This document shows, one piece after another, positions 12,944 to 22,687 of a stretch of DNA of 64,000 bases. The stretch spans positions 744,001 through 808,000 of the forward strand of contig NAJO01000001.1 of assembly GCA_002077065.1 (NCBI GenBank), given 5' to 3'. The notes under the pieces were generated by a model that did no database searches, was not told the DNA's origin, and saw only the letters and a list, made by a program, of their open reading frames with translations. The stretch comes from Cryoendolithus antarcticus (taxonomy: Eukaryota > Ascomycota > Dothideomycetes > Cladosporiales > Cladosporiaceae). Made by a program: the position numbers and the translations under genes. The first letter of the stretch is position 1; each line of letters starts with the position of its first letter.

Positions 12944-14202
12944 TCACAGCTTCGCACCACCACTTCCGTCCATGGCCTCACTTCTACTGATGACAGCCAC
13001 TCTTCTCGGGCCGTCCTTCTTGAACTCGACTAGCACGCATTGATTCTTGAGTCCTTTGCGACCACTGCCTTCAGCCTCGAGCTCAGGTCCTGGTCGGTCG
13101 AGCCCGAGCACGTTCCGCCCGTCGTCTCTCTTCTCACCCGTACGAGGTGGCTGTACTGTGGGTGAGATGCACATGTCCCGCCAGCTTATGCCGCCCTCCT
13201 CGCAAGCCGGTGGTCTGCTGATGAATTCGAGTAGGCGTTGTCGCCTCGAGTCGAGCTCTGCTTGCGGCACTGCTTTCCGCGAGATGCTGGCGTAGTCCGA
13301 CGGCGACGCAAGAGCGTCCAGATGTTGCGCTGCTTGATGTAGGAGGAAGAATTGCGGCGGAAACAAGATTATACGCCCTTCCTGCGCCAACCTGAGCCAT
13401 GCTGATGCGGGCAGAAAGCGTGCGGTTGTATGCTCAAGGCCACCGTCGGGAGTAGGTGTAGGTATCTTGACTTCTGGCGGCTCATCCTGACCACCGGTAG
13501 AGTCCGTAAGGGGCGTGCTGGACGATGTTGGTAGGCAGTACACGTACATCTGCGTCGTGAATCGCTTCGGGACATTTGTAGGCGTCACCCATCTCGTGAA
13601 GGGTATGAGGCCATCTGTTGAGCAGCACAACAGAATCAGCCATGCTCCCTCCCCATGCGCGCAAAACTCCACCTACCTAGATCTGCACTCCCGCCCTTAC
13701 TTTCCAGCCACTCCTCAAACCTCACCTTGTTTCCGTGCACCTCCCTTCGCCCTTTCACCATCTCCTCTTCGCCCAGCTCCAATAACCTACCATCCTTGCC
13801 CTTCGCCAACAAGATCCCGCTCTCCTCGAACGTTTCCCTTACGGCCGCCTCCCGATACGCTCTCCCGTCCACGTGCCTCTCCTTGTTCCCTACAGCAGGT
13901 ATATTTCGCTCATGGTATGACGACAGATTACCTCCAGGAAAGACGTGCGCTGAGGCGAAGGAGCTGGAAGCTTTTACGCGTTGGAGAAGCAGGACGTGGT
14001 TCTGGGGCGAGAGGAGCAGGACGGAGGAAGAAGGCGAGGGGACCGCGGGACATTTGGACTTGGACATTGTAGAAGGCTTGAAGCCGTTTGAGAGGGTTTG
14101 GGCGGCGATTGCTGAGCTTTCTGGACTGATCGAGGATGCGAAACTCCGGGCACTGTAAGGAGACGTGAGGCGTCGAAGAGGTACGAGACGCAGAGAGCGC
14201 AT
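12944..14202 (-). CDS. NUDIX hydrolase, NUDT19-like
   Basis: Nudix-fold pyrophosphatase; relatives with this layout hydrolyse CoA or acyl-CoA diphosphates in peroxisomes or mitochondria. Two exons (14202-13677, 13614-12944) with a 62-nt intron (GTAGGT...CAG) rebuild ADLDGLIPFTRWVTP and give 398 residues. The Nudix box is visible as FPGGNLS followed, after a short insert, by AYREAAVRETFEESGIL, which carries the RExxEExG core. The split between FPGG and the RE...EE motif is the pattern of the NUDT19 branch. The first 45 residues are rich in Arg and Ser and lack acids, so they may be a mitochondrial presequence; an internal Met (MSKSKCP) would remove them. No C-terminal PTS1 is present (ends GGAKL). 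The substrate is inferred from family only. Confidence 0.82.
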
Positions 14203-15526
14203 AGCGCTACATGATATCGTCTACGCGTCTTTCATCTTGCGTAGTCTGATACTCGACCTTCACTACGCGGGGACATGTTTGGCCCGACAGCCGAGGCATG
14301 GGAGAGCTTGGCTTGTTGAGGTCAGCGCTGACTGTCGCACCTCCTGGAGCATAGAGAAAGGAAGTCGCAGGTGCTATACCAAATCGCACAAACATGGGTT
14401 TGTTGCGCCACCATGCGATTATCTGCGCCAGCACGACAAGCTGGCCATACTACGCGCGTCAAGATCTTACCTTACCACCATATCCGGACGCCGATGACAG
14501 CGCGGCTACATAGCGGTCTATCCACACGCCTTTGCTATCTCCTATCGTAGCTGCCAGACCGCACGAGGACTACTCTGTGTATGGAGCAGCATATTCGCTC
14601 GAACGCTCCTGCGCGCACGCAACGAGGACTGGAACACGCTCCTCAGCGATACAACGGGCTGTGCTTATCGACCATGTGTAATCTGCGACCTCTGCCCAGC
14701 GGCAGGTAATGCCACGCGTGCCCCTGCAGCCACGAGATAAGGGATCTTGCGCCGCTGGGATTACACCATACCTTTGCCAATCGCAAGCATCTGCTGATTG
14801 CAAGTTTCCACAGCGAACATGTCCATGCTCTGCCTTCTCTATGCTAAGAGATGCTTGGTGCTCTAGCACGTGGGGAGGAAAGGCTTGGTGAAAGGCTATC
14901 TTCGCCAACAGCTTCAGAGTTCGAGAGCTTACAACAGAGGCGCAGTGGTCGTAGCACTACGACGCCTTATTCCACTCCAATCGCTGAGTGGAACCGCGAT
15001 CGGCACAGTTGTAGCATCCTTCTCTTTTCTTCCTCAGACTGTCTAAAACATCACACAAAACCTCATTCCACTAGCACGGCTGCTCGGGCCAGGCCTTCGC
15101 CAGGCACGATCAGGCCAATCCTCCCGATGCGAGTCACTGATAAGCATCTGCCATGCCATTTGACGCAACATACGCGTGGCACACACTCCATCAGAGTTTA
15201 GCGAAAGCACTCCTTCGCCATCTGCCTCATTGTCGCTAAATCGCGCAACTCCGGTCCCCCATTGGTCAATGTCCCATCTATCTCTACAATGATCTCCCCA
15301 TGGGCGACGACCATGACAGTAAGAGGATGGCGCGGCACTCGCCTGTGCCGCAACCCACTGTGCTGGGAGGAGGATACTTGATTACCTGCAGCACCCCTTG
15401 CCGGCTGGCTTGCGGTACCAGCAGAAACAACTCCTGTGCGACGTCGAGCTGCACCTCGAGTACAAGAAGCTTTCACATCCGCACGCGCCTCGCTTTACGT
15501 GGCTTGCGCAAGTCCAGACTTCCACG
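14203..15526. other. Intergenic region upstream of the ammonium transporter
   Basis: About 1.3 kb between the Nudix gene 5' end and the ammonium transporter; it should contain both divergent promoters. No open frame here resembles a protein. Two GATA-type hexamers are present (AGATAA at 14735-14740 and TGATAA at 15138-15143). Confidence 0.5.
15138..15143 (+). promoter_or_regulatory. Candidate GATA-factor (AreA/NIT2-type) site
   Basis: TGATAA matches the HGATAR consensus bound by fungal nitrogen GATA factors. It lies about 385 bp upstream of the ammonium transporter start, a class of gene normally under AreA/NIT2 control. A second hexamer, AGATAA, is at 14735-14740. Such short motifs occur often by chance, so this is suggestive only. 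Confidence 0.35.
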
Positions 15527-17116
15527 ATGTCTACCGTCAACCTCGTCACCCCGGACTGGCTCGACACTGGCAACAACAGCTGGCAACTGACCGCAGCATC
15601 CCTTGTCGCTCTTCAATCAGTCCCAGGTCTCTGCCTGTTGTACGCCGGTCTCGTCAAGAAGAAATGGGCCATCAACTCCATGTTCATGGTCTTCTATGCC
15701 TTCGCCATGGTCCTCGTTGTCTGGACGATTCTTGGTTACGAGGCTGCCTTCGGCGTGAAGATGCTGCCCTTCGTAGGCGTGCCAAAACCTGTGCTGGCTA
15801 TGAACATGCAGCTGACGCAGAGTACGCTGCCAAGCGCGAACTTGTCGCAGAACTTTCCGCTGTCGACGATGGTGTATTTTCAATTTGCTTTCGCGGCGAT
15901 TACCTTGGCACTCATTGCGGGAGCATACTTGGCTAGAATGAACTTCACGGCTTGGATGATCTTTGTGCCGTTGTGGTTGCTGTTCAGCTACTGCGTTGGA
16001 GCTGTAAGTGTCATGAACTCCGACTCCGATCGCACGTCAATCACGCTAACCACTGTACAGTACAGCATCTGGGGCGGTGGCTTCCTCTTTCAGATGGGCG
16101 TGATCGACTACTCTGGAGGCTATGTCATTCATCTCTCCTCTGGCACCGCAGGTTTCGTCGGTGCATGGTGGATAGGACCCCGACTGCAATCTGATCGCAA
16201 GAATTTCCAGCCTAACAACATCCTCTTCGTAATGCTCGGCGCTGGCATTCTCTGGATCGGCTGGAACGGGTTCAACGGAGGTGTAAGTTGCTGTTCAATC
16301 ATTCCGAGTCGACCCGTAAACTGACAGTACTTTGCCTAGGATCCGTATGCCGCCTCCCCCGACGCCGGCGTCGCAGTACTCAACACCAATCTCTGCACAG
16401 CCGTCAGCCTCCTAACCTGGACTTGCATGGACTTGATCTTCTACCGCAAGCCCTCAATTATCGGCGCCATCAACGGCATGATTACTGGCCTCGTTGGCAT
16501 CACGCCCGCAGCAGGCGTTGTGGCAGGCTGGGGCGCTATAATCATTGGTGTGTGCACTGGTATTATCCCATGGATTAGCATGAACATCGCGGGCAAGAGG
16601 ATGAGGTTGTTCACGCATCACGTGGACGATACGTTGGGCATCACGCACACGCATATGGTCGCCGGATCGCTGGGCGGGTTCTTGGTGGGCTTGTTTGCCA
16701 CTAGCGAAGGCTGCGCTGCTTTCGGCATCACCAACCCGGGAGGCGCCATCGACGGCAACGGCAAGCAAGTTTGGCTGCAGATCGTGGGCATCTTGTTCGT
16801 CGTCGGGTGGAACGCAGTGTGGACTTCGCTCATCATGTGCTTCATTAAATATGTTTGTCGCGTTCCACTGAGGATGAGCGAGGAGGACATGCTGATTGGA
16901 GACGATGCCATTCATGGCGAGGAAGCTTACTGCTTCTCCGATGATGTGGACGGGTTGGTCCCAACTATCACCCAGGAGCAGCGGGCGCATGATAGGATGA
17001 GCCATGATGCTGAGAGGGTGAGAGTCCTTGTGGGCAGAGATGTGGAGATGGGTAACGGCAGTGGTAACAGCGGAGAGCATGGCAAGATTGATGGAGGTGA
17101 GGTCAAGATGGACTGA
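15527..17116 (+). CDS. Ammonium transporter, AMT/MEP family
   Basis: Plasma-membrane ammonium permease. Three exons (15527-16003, 16061-16282, 16340-17116) encode 491 residues with about 11 membrane segments. Family hallmarks are GLCLLYAGLVKKKWAINSM near the N-terminus, the first pore His in GGYVIHLSSGTAG, and the second pore His in THTHMVAGSLGGFLVGL. GWNGFNGG ends exactly at the second splice site. Both introns have GTAAGT donors and TAG or CAG acceptors. The first intron is 57 nt, a multiple of three, and lacks a stop, so retention would insert 19 residues in frame. The cytoplasmic tail of about 80 residues is acidic and polar, as in the regulated tails of Mep2-type transporters. Whether it is a sensor (Mep2) or a simple transporter cannot be read from this. 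Confidence 0.95.
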
Positions 17117-18139
17117 TAAGGAGGGGAACCTGTTGGCGTGAGCTTCTGAGATACCTGAGCATTGTGCAGACCGCTGCGAACCCGACCCGATGCATCTGCG
17201 TGTCCCAAACTGCGTCTTCCATGCCTGCCGCTTGCTGACACCGTGCCGGAGTCGAGCCGCTTCGATCACTCATCAAGGTGCTCGTTCTTGATAACATCCC
17301 GATGTCGTCAATTGTTTCTCACCTCTCCGTACATCATCTTGCGATTTGCGTGCTTGCACTCGTTCCTCTGTCGGACTCTTTTCTCGCTGTCGCCGTCCCC
17401 GTTGATCGTGCTATTTACAATCTCGCAAGACGCGTTCGATCACGGTACTGTAGGAACCCTCTCTCGGGTGGTTGCACGCTTCTTGCGTCCGCAGCAGCAC
17501 GTCAATGCCAGTTGATGCATGAGTTCCGCTGCTCGATCATCTAAGCGCAAACTGGTGAGGCCCAAGGCGTCATCTAGCTCGCCGACTCAACGACTGCTGC
17601 TTCAGAAGCCTCAGGCACACAGCAAGGCACGGACACGGCAGGGCCGCGACTTCTCGACTCCACTTGAGCTTACATAGCTGCGAAGTCGGTACTTGCACGT
17701 ATTTGGAATGATGGAGCTTCAGCATGACGTTCTTGAGATCTACAGACTGCAATGCTATCGGCTGGAGAAAGTGGCTGCTTGGATGTGGATATTGGCCTAC
17801 ACCAACAAGGGACTGAGATGTGGCCCGGCAGCTGCTCCGTCTCCTCGAGAGCACCGAGATGCATATGTGCTCAAACCCGACTCTGAGCGGTCGAGACAGC
17901 CGGCACCTAGCGAACTTAGATACGCTCAGAGAGTGATGGAACGCTGACCAGCGATCGCCCACCTGGAACGGTAAGTGTATCCGCTATTTGACATCACTTT
18001 CTGGACCACGGAACCTTTGGCCCTTCAATGGCGGGGTCAATAATATATGCCTTTCTTGTCCCCTAACAGTGTGTCCTACTTCTCTACAATTCACTCCTCC
18101 AAATCCATTCCGATCATACTCACAACCAACATTACAATC
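17117..18139. other. Intergenic region
   Basis: About 1 kb between the ammonium transporter and the GFA protein. Open frames up to 130 codons exist on both strands but show no domain and overlap each other. A pyrimidine-rich stretch at 17330-17420 is typical of fungal flanking DNA. No RNA gene seen. Confidence 0.45.
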
Positions 18140-18728
18140 ATGTCCAAGACCTACGATGCAAAGTGCCACTGCGGCCACCACCAGTGGCAGTGGACCCTAG
18201 AGGCCGACAAGCAAGCACATATCCTTTGGTACGATATTCGTTTCTAGGCTTGAAAGCGCCTCGCGTCGTCGTTAGACGTGGCGAGGCTCTAGTTGACCTC
18301 CTTACTAACCGTACCCAGCCATTGCGATACCTGCAAGATCCTCTCCGGCAGCGTCTACACCCTCAACCAGATCGTGCCCAAGTCCGCTCTCAAGATCACC
18401 GCCGGCGGCGAGCCCTCCAAGTACTCGTACAAGGGCGACTCCGGCAACAGCGTGGACTGCTACTACTGCCCTCACTGCACTACGCACATCTACCACCACC
18501 AGTACGTTTACACCCAGCATGACTCGAGACTGAGGGATGTGTAAGCAGCGACGGCAGACTGACAATCACAACAGGCAAGTCATGGGCCCGGACACCATCA
18601 TCGCGAGAACCGGTATTCCAGCTGAGGCAAGGAAGTCCTTCCCCGTTGGCGCCGAGATCTACGGCAAGGCGAAGTTGAGCTGGGAGCCCGAGATTGCGCA
18701 GACCTTTGAGACTCTGCCTCCATCATAG
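18140..18728 (+). CDS. GFA-domain (glutathione-dependent formaldehyde-activating enzyme-like / CENP-V) protein
   Basis: Small zinc-binding protein of the GFA/CENP-V fold. Members include glutathione-dependent formaldehyde-activating enzymes, but most fungal copies have no proven reaction. Three exons (18140-18228, 18319-18501, 18575-18728) encode 141 residues. Zinc-ligand cysteines are visible in KCHCGHHQW, in the reconstructed ILCHCDTCKILSG across the first splice site, and in YYCPHCTTHIYHH. Splicing restores both CHCDTCK and YHHQQVMGPDTI, which supports the model. The order of CxC, CxxC and CPxC clusters is that of the Pfam GFA domain and fills nearly the whole protein. No transmembrane or targeting signal is seen. 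Confidence 0.88.
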
Positions 18729-19285
18729 ATCAATCAGAGCTGAGTGCGTGCGCGCAGTATGCTATCCGTTATTGACAGCCGCACGCGCGGAGAAAAGAAG
18801 GAGCAATAGACGACTCGTAGGAGATGAGAATATAACGAGCAACATACTACCTTCCTCCGCAACTCCCATGCTCTCCGCGCAGAAGCATCCCGCCTGTATG
18901 CTCACACTTGCATGCTGTCCGGGCTCGGCTCCTACCAAGCTTGTTGCATGATGTCGTGTTCTTGTATCAAATATTTCCTATTCGAAGCCCGAATCCGCCC
19001 CGCCACCCCACATGTCCAGCTCCCTACACCTCTCCTTGATATTTGCCGCTCTGCAGTTCCGGAAGCCAATGACCGCACTATTCCACAGAACACCATCACG
19101 TCGTTGCAACGCAGCGGGGCTAGACTTTGGCGAACGTCCAGGCTCTTCGACACGGTAAGCAGAGGGTAAGATACTTCGCATCATTACCATATTCCTCGTG
19201 CTCTCACCGTCCCTACATCCCTTCTCGAGCTCCATCACCACTATCTCGCCTTCGTGCCTGATCGCCTTCATCTTCACCACTCATC
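18729..19285. other. Intergenic region
   Basis: About 560 bp between the GFA gene and the aldehyde dehydrogenase. A pyrimidine-rich tract just before 19286 fits a 5' untranslated leader. Nothing else is recognisable. Confidence 0.5.
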
Positions 19286-20749
19286 ATGGCCACCAACGGC
19301 AGCCATGCCAATGGCAGCGCTGCTCTCTCCGGACCAGTGCCACTCTGGATCAATGGCAAAGAAGTCACCACCGAGACGACATTCGATGTCATCAGTCCCA
19401 GCACAAGCGAGAAGCTCTGGTCTGCCTCCGGCGCCACTCCCAAGGAAGCCCACCAAGCCATCTCCGCCGCAGCAACAGCGTTCAAGACCTGGCGCAACAC
19501 CAAGCCCGCCGCAATCCGCACCATCCTCCTTAAAGCCGCTGACATCCTCGAGAAACGCCAAGGTGAAGCTGCGGAGTTCATGAAGAAAGAGACTGGCGCA
19601 CTAGACGGCTTCGTAGGCTTCAACGTCCACGGCACAGCAGAGAATATCCGTGATGTAGCGGGCAGGATATCAGGAATCTACGGCCAGATACCCTCGGTGC
19701 AGGGCGATGGACAGGCAGCCTTCATCTTCAAGGAGCCATACGGCGTCATCCTCGCCATCGCACCCTGGAACGCGCCCGTCATCCTCGGCGTGCGCTCCTT
19801 CCTCTACGCCATAGCCGCAGGAAACACCGTCGTCTTCAAAGGCTCCGAGCTCTCCCCTCGCTTGTTTTGGTTCCTCGGCTCCATCTTCCACGAAGCCGGT
19901 CTCCCCGCCGGCGTGCTAAACGTCCTCTACCACCGCCCCGCCGACGCCGCAGAAGTAACAAACACCCTGATCGAAGCGCCAGAGGTCCGCAAAGTCAACT
20001 TCACCGGCAGCACAGCAGTAGGCTCCATCATCGCGTCCAAAGCCGGCAAAGAGCTCAAACCCGTGCTCATGGAGCTCGGCGGCAAGGCCTCGGCCATCGT
20101 CTGCGAAGACGCCGAGATCGAGAACGCGGCGTTTCAATGCGCGCTAGGCAGTTTTCTGCACGCTGGGCAGATCTGCATGGCTACTGAGCGGATTTTGGTA
20201 CATCACAGCATCATCGACAAGTTTGGCGAGGCGCTCAAAGGCGCCGTGGAGAAAGTGTATGCGAAAGAAGGCGAGGCGCCGGTGCTGGTTGCGAAAGCGA
20301 CAGTGGAGAAGAACCAGAAGTTGTTGAAGGATGCCGTGGATAAGGGCGCGAAAGTCATGTACGGTGATGTGGGCGCGAAGGAGGAGAGTGCGTATAGGAT
20401 TCGCCCGGTGATTATCCAGGATGTGAGGAAGGAGATGGATATCTTCTACACCGAGTCGTTTGGCCCTAGCGTCTCGCTCATATCGGTGCAGTCAGACGAG
20501 GAGGCGATCGAGATTGCTAATGATACGGACTACGGGCTTAGTGGAGCGGTGTTTACGGAGAGTCTGGGACGGGGGTTGAAGATCGCGAGAGCGGTGGAGT
20601 CAGGTGCTGTGCACATCAATAGCATGACTGTGCATGATGAGGCTGGACTGCCGCATGGAGGCGTGAAGAAGAGTGGGTGGGGACGGTTCAATGCTGAGTG
20701 GGGACTGGATGAGTTTCTGCGGATCAAGACTGTGACTTATATGATGTAG
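19286..20749 (+). CDS. Aldehyde dehydrogenase, salicylaldehyde-dehydrogenase-like
   Basis: NAD(P)-dependent oxidation of an aldehyde to the acid. One uninterrupted frame of 487 residues. The ALDH elements are in order: IAPWNAPVILGVRSFLYA (cofactor and substrate entry), FKGSELSPR, FTGSTAVGSIIA (nucleotide-binding turn), catalytic Glu in LMELGGKASAIV, and catalytic Cys in HAGQICMATER. The C-terminal half ends with ESFGPSVSLI and HDEAGLPHGGVKKSGWGRF. The HAGQIC and HDE..LPHGG patterns resemble fungal and bacterial vanillin/salicylaldehyde dehydrogenases, so an aromatic aldehyde is a reasonable inference. The Ala/Gly/Ser-rich first 18 residues are not a clear presequence. It faces the flavohemoglobin gene tail to tail with only 131 bp between stops. 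Confidence 0.92.
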   Translation: MATNGSHANGSAALSGPVPLWINGKEVTTETTFDVISPSTSEKLWSASGATPKEAHQAISAAATAFKTWRNTKPAAIRTILLKAADILEKRQGEAAEFMKKETGALDGFVGFNVHGTAENIRDVAGRISGIYGQIPSVQGDGQAAFIFKEPYGVILAIAPWNAPVILGVRSFLYAIAAGNTVVFKGSELSPRLFWFLGSIFHEAGLPAGVLNVLYHRPADAAEVTNTLIEAPEVRKVNFTGSTAVGSIIASKAGKELKPVLMELGGKASAIVCEDAEIENAAFQCALGSFLHAGQICMATERILVHHSIIDKFGEALKGAVEKVYAKEGEAPVLVAKATVEKNQKLLKDAVDKGAKVMYGDVGAKEESAYRIRPVIIQDVRKEMDIFYTESFGPSVSLISVQSDEEAIEIANDTDYGLSGAVFTESLGRGLKIARAVESGAVHINSMTVHDEAGLPHGGVKKSGWGRFNAEWGLDEFLRIKTVTYMM

Positions 20750-20880
20750 ACTGTACATGTATGGTGTAACGGCAGACGTACCATTTCCTTCCATCACCTT
20801 TGGCATGGTGGATCATGCGGCAGAGTCCTCCGTCGCCACACGAGACTACAACGATAGGAGCGAGCTTCGCGACCAGGATT

Positions 20881-22128
20881 CTACAACGGCGTAGGCCCAG
20901 TCCCAAACACCTCCATGTTGATCCTGTCTTGCCCAACACCCATGTCCAGTAGGCTCGTCCCGATCACTCGCATGAACTTTTCCGTCCCACAGACAAAGTA
21001 CTCCGTCCTCTCATCATCCAGACAAAGATCCCGCTCCTTATCCAGTATGCGCAAATCCGCGTTCCCAGCGAAATGATAGTCCACGCCCTTGACATCTTGT
21101 CCATCAACCGGCGTCCCAATGAACACGGCCGATGTGACATTCGCGTGCATCTCCGTCGCCGCTCGAATCTCGTCGCCAAATGCTCTGACGCCAGTTGTAC
21201 GCGCACGGTGGATGAAGCTGATGCGTCTCGAGGACTTGCGCGCGAGCAGAGACTTGAGCATGGCTATCATGGGCGTGACGCCTACGCCGCTGCAGATAAG
21301 GACCACTGGCGCGTTACTCGAGGCCGCTGGATCGAGGTAGAACTCCCCTGCCGGGCGAGAAACGGCAATGATATCGCCTTCCTGTCTCTCGTCGTGGAGT
21401 AAGTTGCTGACGTAACCTGGATGCTCTCGGGCTTTCGAGCTGTCGATCTGCCGTCCAGAGTGGCGACTCACGCTGATGCGATAGCATTCGGGGTGTGGCG
21501 CGTCGCTGAGTGAGTACTGGCGGGGTTGCGAGTACCCGAGACGAGGCACGTGAGTCTTGACGGATATGTACTGGCCTGGTAGAAATCCTGGCAGAGCCTC
21601 GCCATCAATTGGCTCAAGATAGAAGGAGATGATCTCGCTGGACTCGGGGACCTTTCTCGCGATGCGGAATTGACGCGAATCGCGCCACCCTTCAGCATCG
21701 CCGTACATTTGAGCTTCACGATTACTCATGGTATTCGCCAGCTGCCAGTACGCCGCTTCCCAAGCCTCCAGCACATCCGGCATCAACGCAGCACCGAGTA
21801 CCGTGCCCATCGCGCGGAGCAGATACGTGCCCACGACTTCGTAATGCTGTGGCTGCACGTACAAGCTCGCGTGCTTGTGGCAGATCTTCTCGACCGTCGG
21901 GCTGAGGACGCCCAGGTCGTCGATGTGAGTAGCATACGCGAGTAGCGCCCCGGCTAAAGCTTGCGATTGATGGCCGGTGACTTGATTGGTGTGGTTGAAA
22001 ATGTTGTTCAGGTCGGGAACTTCGTTCAGCATGGTGCCGTAGAACTCGCTAGTGATCGCCGTGCCATGTTCCTGGAGGGTAGGCGCTGTCGAGCGCACGA
22101 TTTCGATTTGTGACGGTGTTAGTGGCAT
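20881..22128 (-). CDS. YHB1: Flavohemoglobin, nitric oxide dioxygenase
   Basis: Converts nitric oxide and O2 to nitrate using NAD(P)H, protecting against nitrosative stress. One exon of 415 residues with the classic three parts. The globin domain (about 1-140) begins LTPSQIEIVRSTAPTLQEHG and has the proximal His in ICHKHASLYVQPQHY. The FAD-binding barrel (about 150-265) has RQYSLSDAP and GYVSNLLHD. The NAD domain follows with ICSGVGVTPMIAML and YFVCGTEKFM, ending in EVFGTGP. Length and order match yeast Yhb1 and Aspergillus Fhb proteins. No N-terminal presequence is present, so a cytosolic form is likely. It is convergent with the aldehyde dehydrogenase. Confidence 0.95.
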   Translation of the reverse strand: MPLTPSQIEIVRSTAPTLQEHGTAITSEFYGTMLNEVPDLNNIFNHTNQVTGHQSQALAGALLAYATHIDDLGVLSPTVEKICHKHASLYVQPQHYEVVGTYLLRAMGTVLGAALMPDVLEAWEAAYWQLANTMSNREAQMYGDAEGWRDSRQFRIARKVPESSEIISFYLEPIDGEALPGFLPGQYISVKTHVPRLGYSQPRQYSLSDAPHPECYRISVSRHSGRQIDSSKAREHPGYVSNLLHDERQEGDIIAVSRPAGEFYLDPAASSNAPVVLICSGVGVTPMIAMLKSLLARKSSRRISFIHRARTTGVRAFGDEIRAATEMHANVTSAVFIGTPVDGQDVKGVDYHFAGNADLRILDKERDLCLDDERTEYFVCGTEKFMRVIGTSLLDMGVGQDRINMEVFGTGPTPL

Positions 22129-22687
22129 CTTGAGTTGTGGTATGATGAGACCGCAGTGATCATCCCCATCGCAATCCAGCGTGGGTCCATCGTCTTATAT
22201 GCATCTCACCTGGTTCATACTAGCAGTCACCGCGGAAATGTATTGTATTGTCGGGACTGTACGGTCTGGTCATACGATGCGAGGGCGCATGGTTGACAAC
22301 AGCGTGGTCCAAGCGGTTTGACCTCCCTCGATGATCGACTTCTTACAGCCATTGGGCTTAGACTTCCAGTCGGAAGATGCATTTAGTATTCATGCGGTTT
22401 CTCGCAGCGTGGACCGCTTCAGTATCGCATAACGATAGGCATGTGCTCGCACGTTGACATGTAGTGGTGGCCGGTAGAGAACGGAAGATGTCGACGTTGG
22501 TCCGAAAATGCCAGGGATGTGCCCGCCGCTAGGAAACGATGAACTCCACGTTCAGCCGCGACTTGGTCATGTTGCCAGTTTTGGAACATGCATGCGCGTG
22601 TACGACGACACTCGCGGACGTCTCACCATGTAGGCTCGACATCAACAGCCTGGGACAATGTAGGTAAGCATGTTCGTGAAGAAATGC
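22129..22687. other. Intergenic region (flavohemoglobin promoter side)
   Basis: About 560 bp upstream of the flavohemoglobin start and downstream of the PEX2 stop. No open frame of interest, no repeat and no RNA gene were recognised. Confidence 0.5.

Noticed and set aside
16454..17269. Antisense open frame of 271 codons opposite the ammonium transporter
   Set aside because: Its product is His/Asn/Ala-rich with no domain, and the sense strand carries both pore-His motifs.
19286..22128. Aldehyde dehydrogenase plus flavohemoglobin as a functional pair or cluster
   Set aside because: They are convergent, not co-directed, and nothing else nearby belongs to the same pathway. The proximity may be chance.
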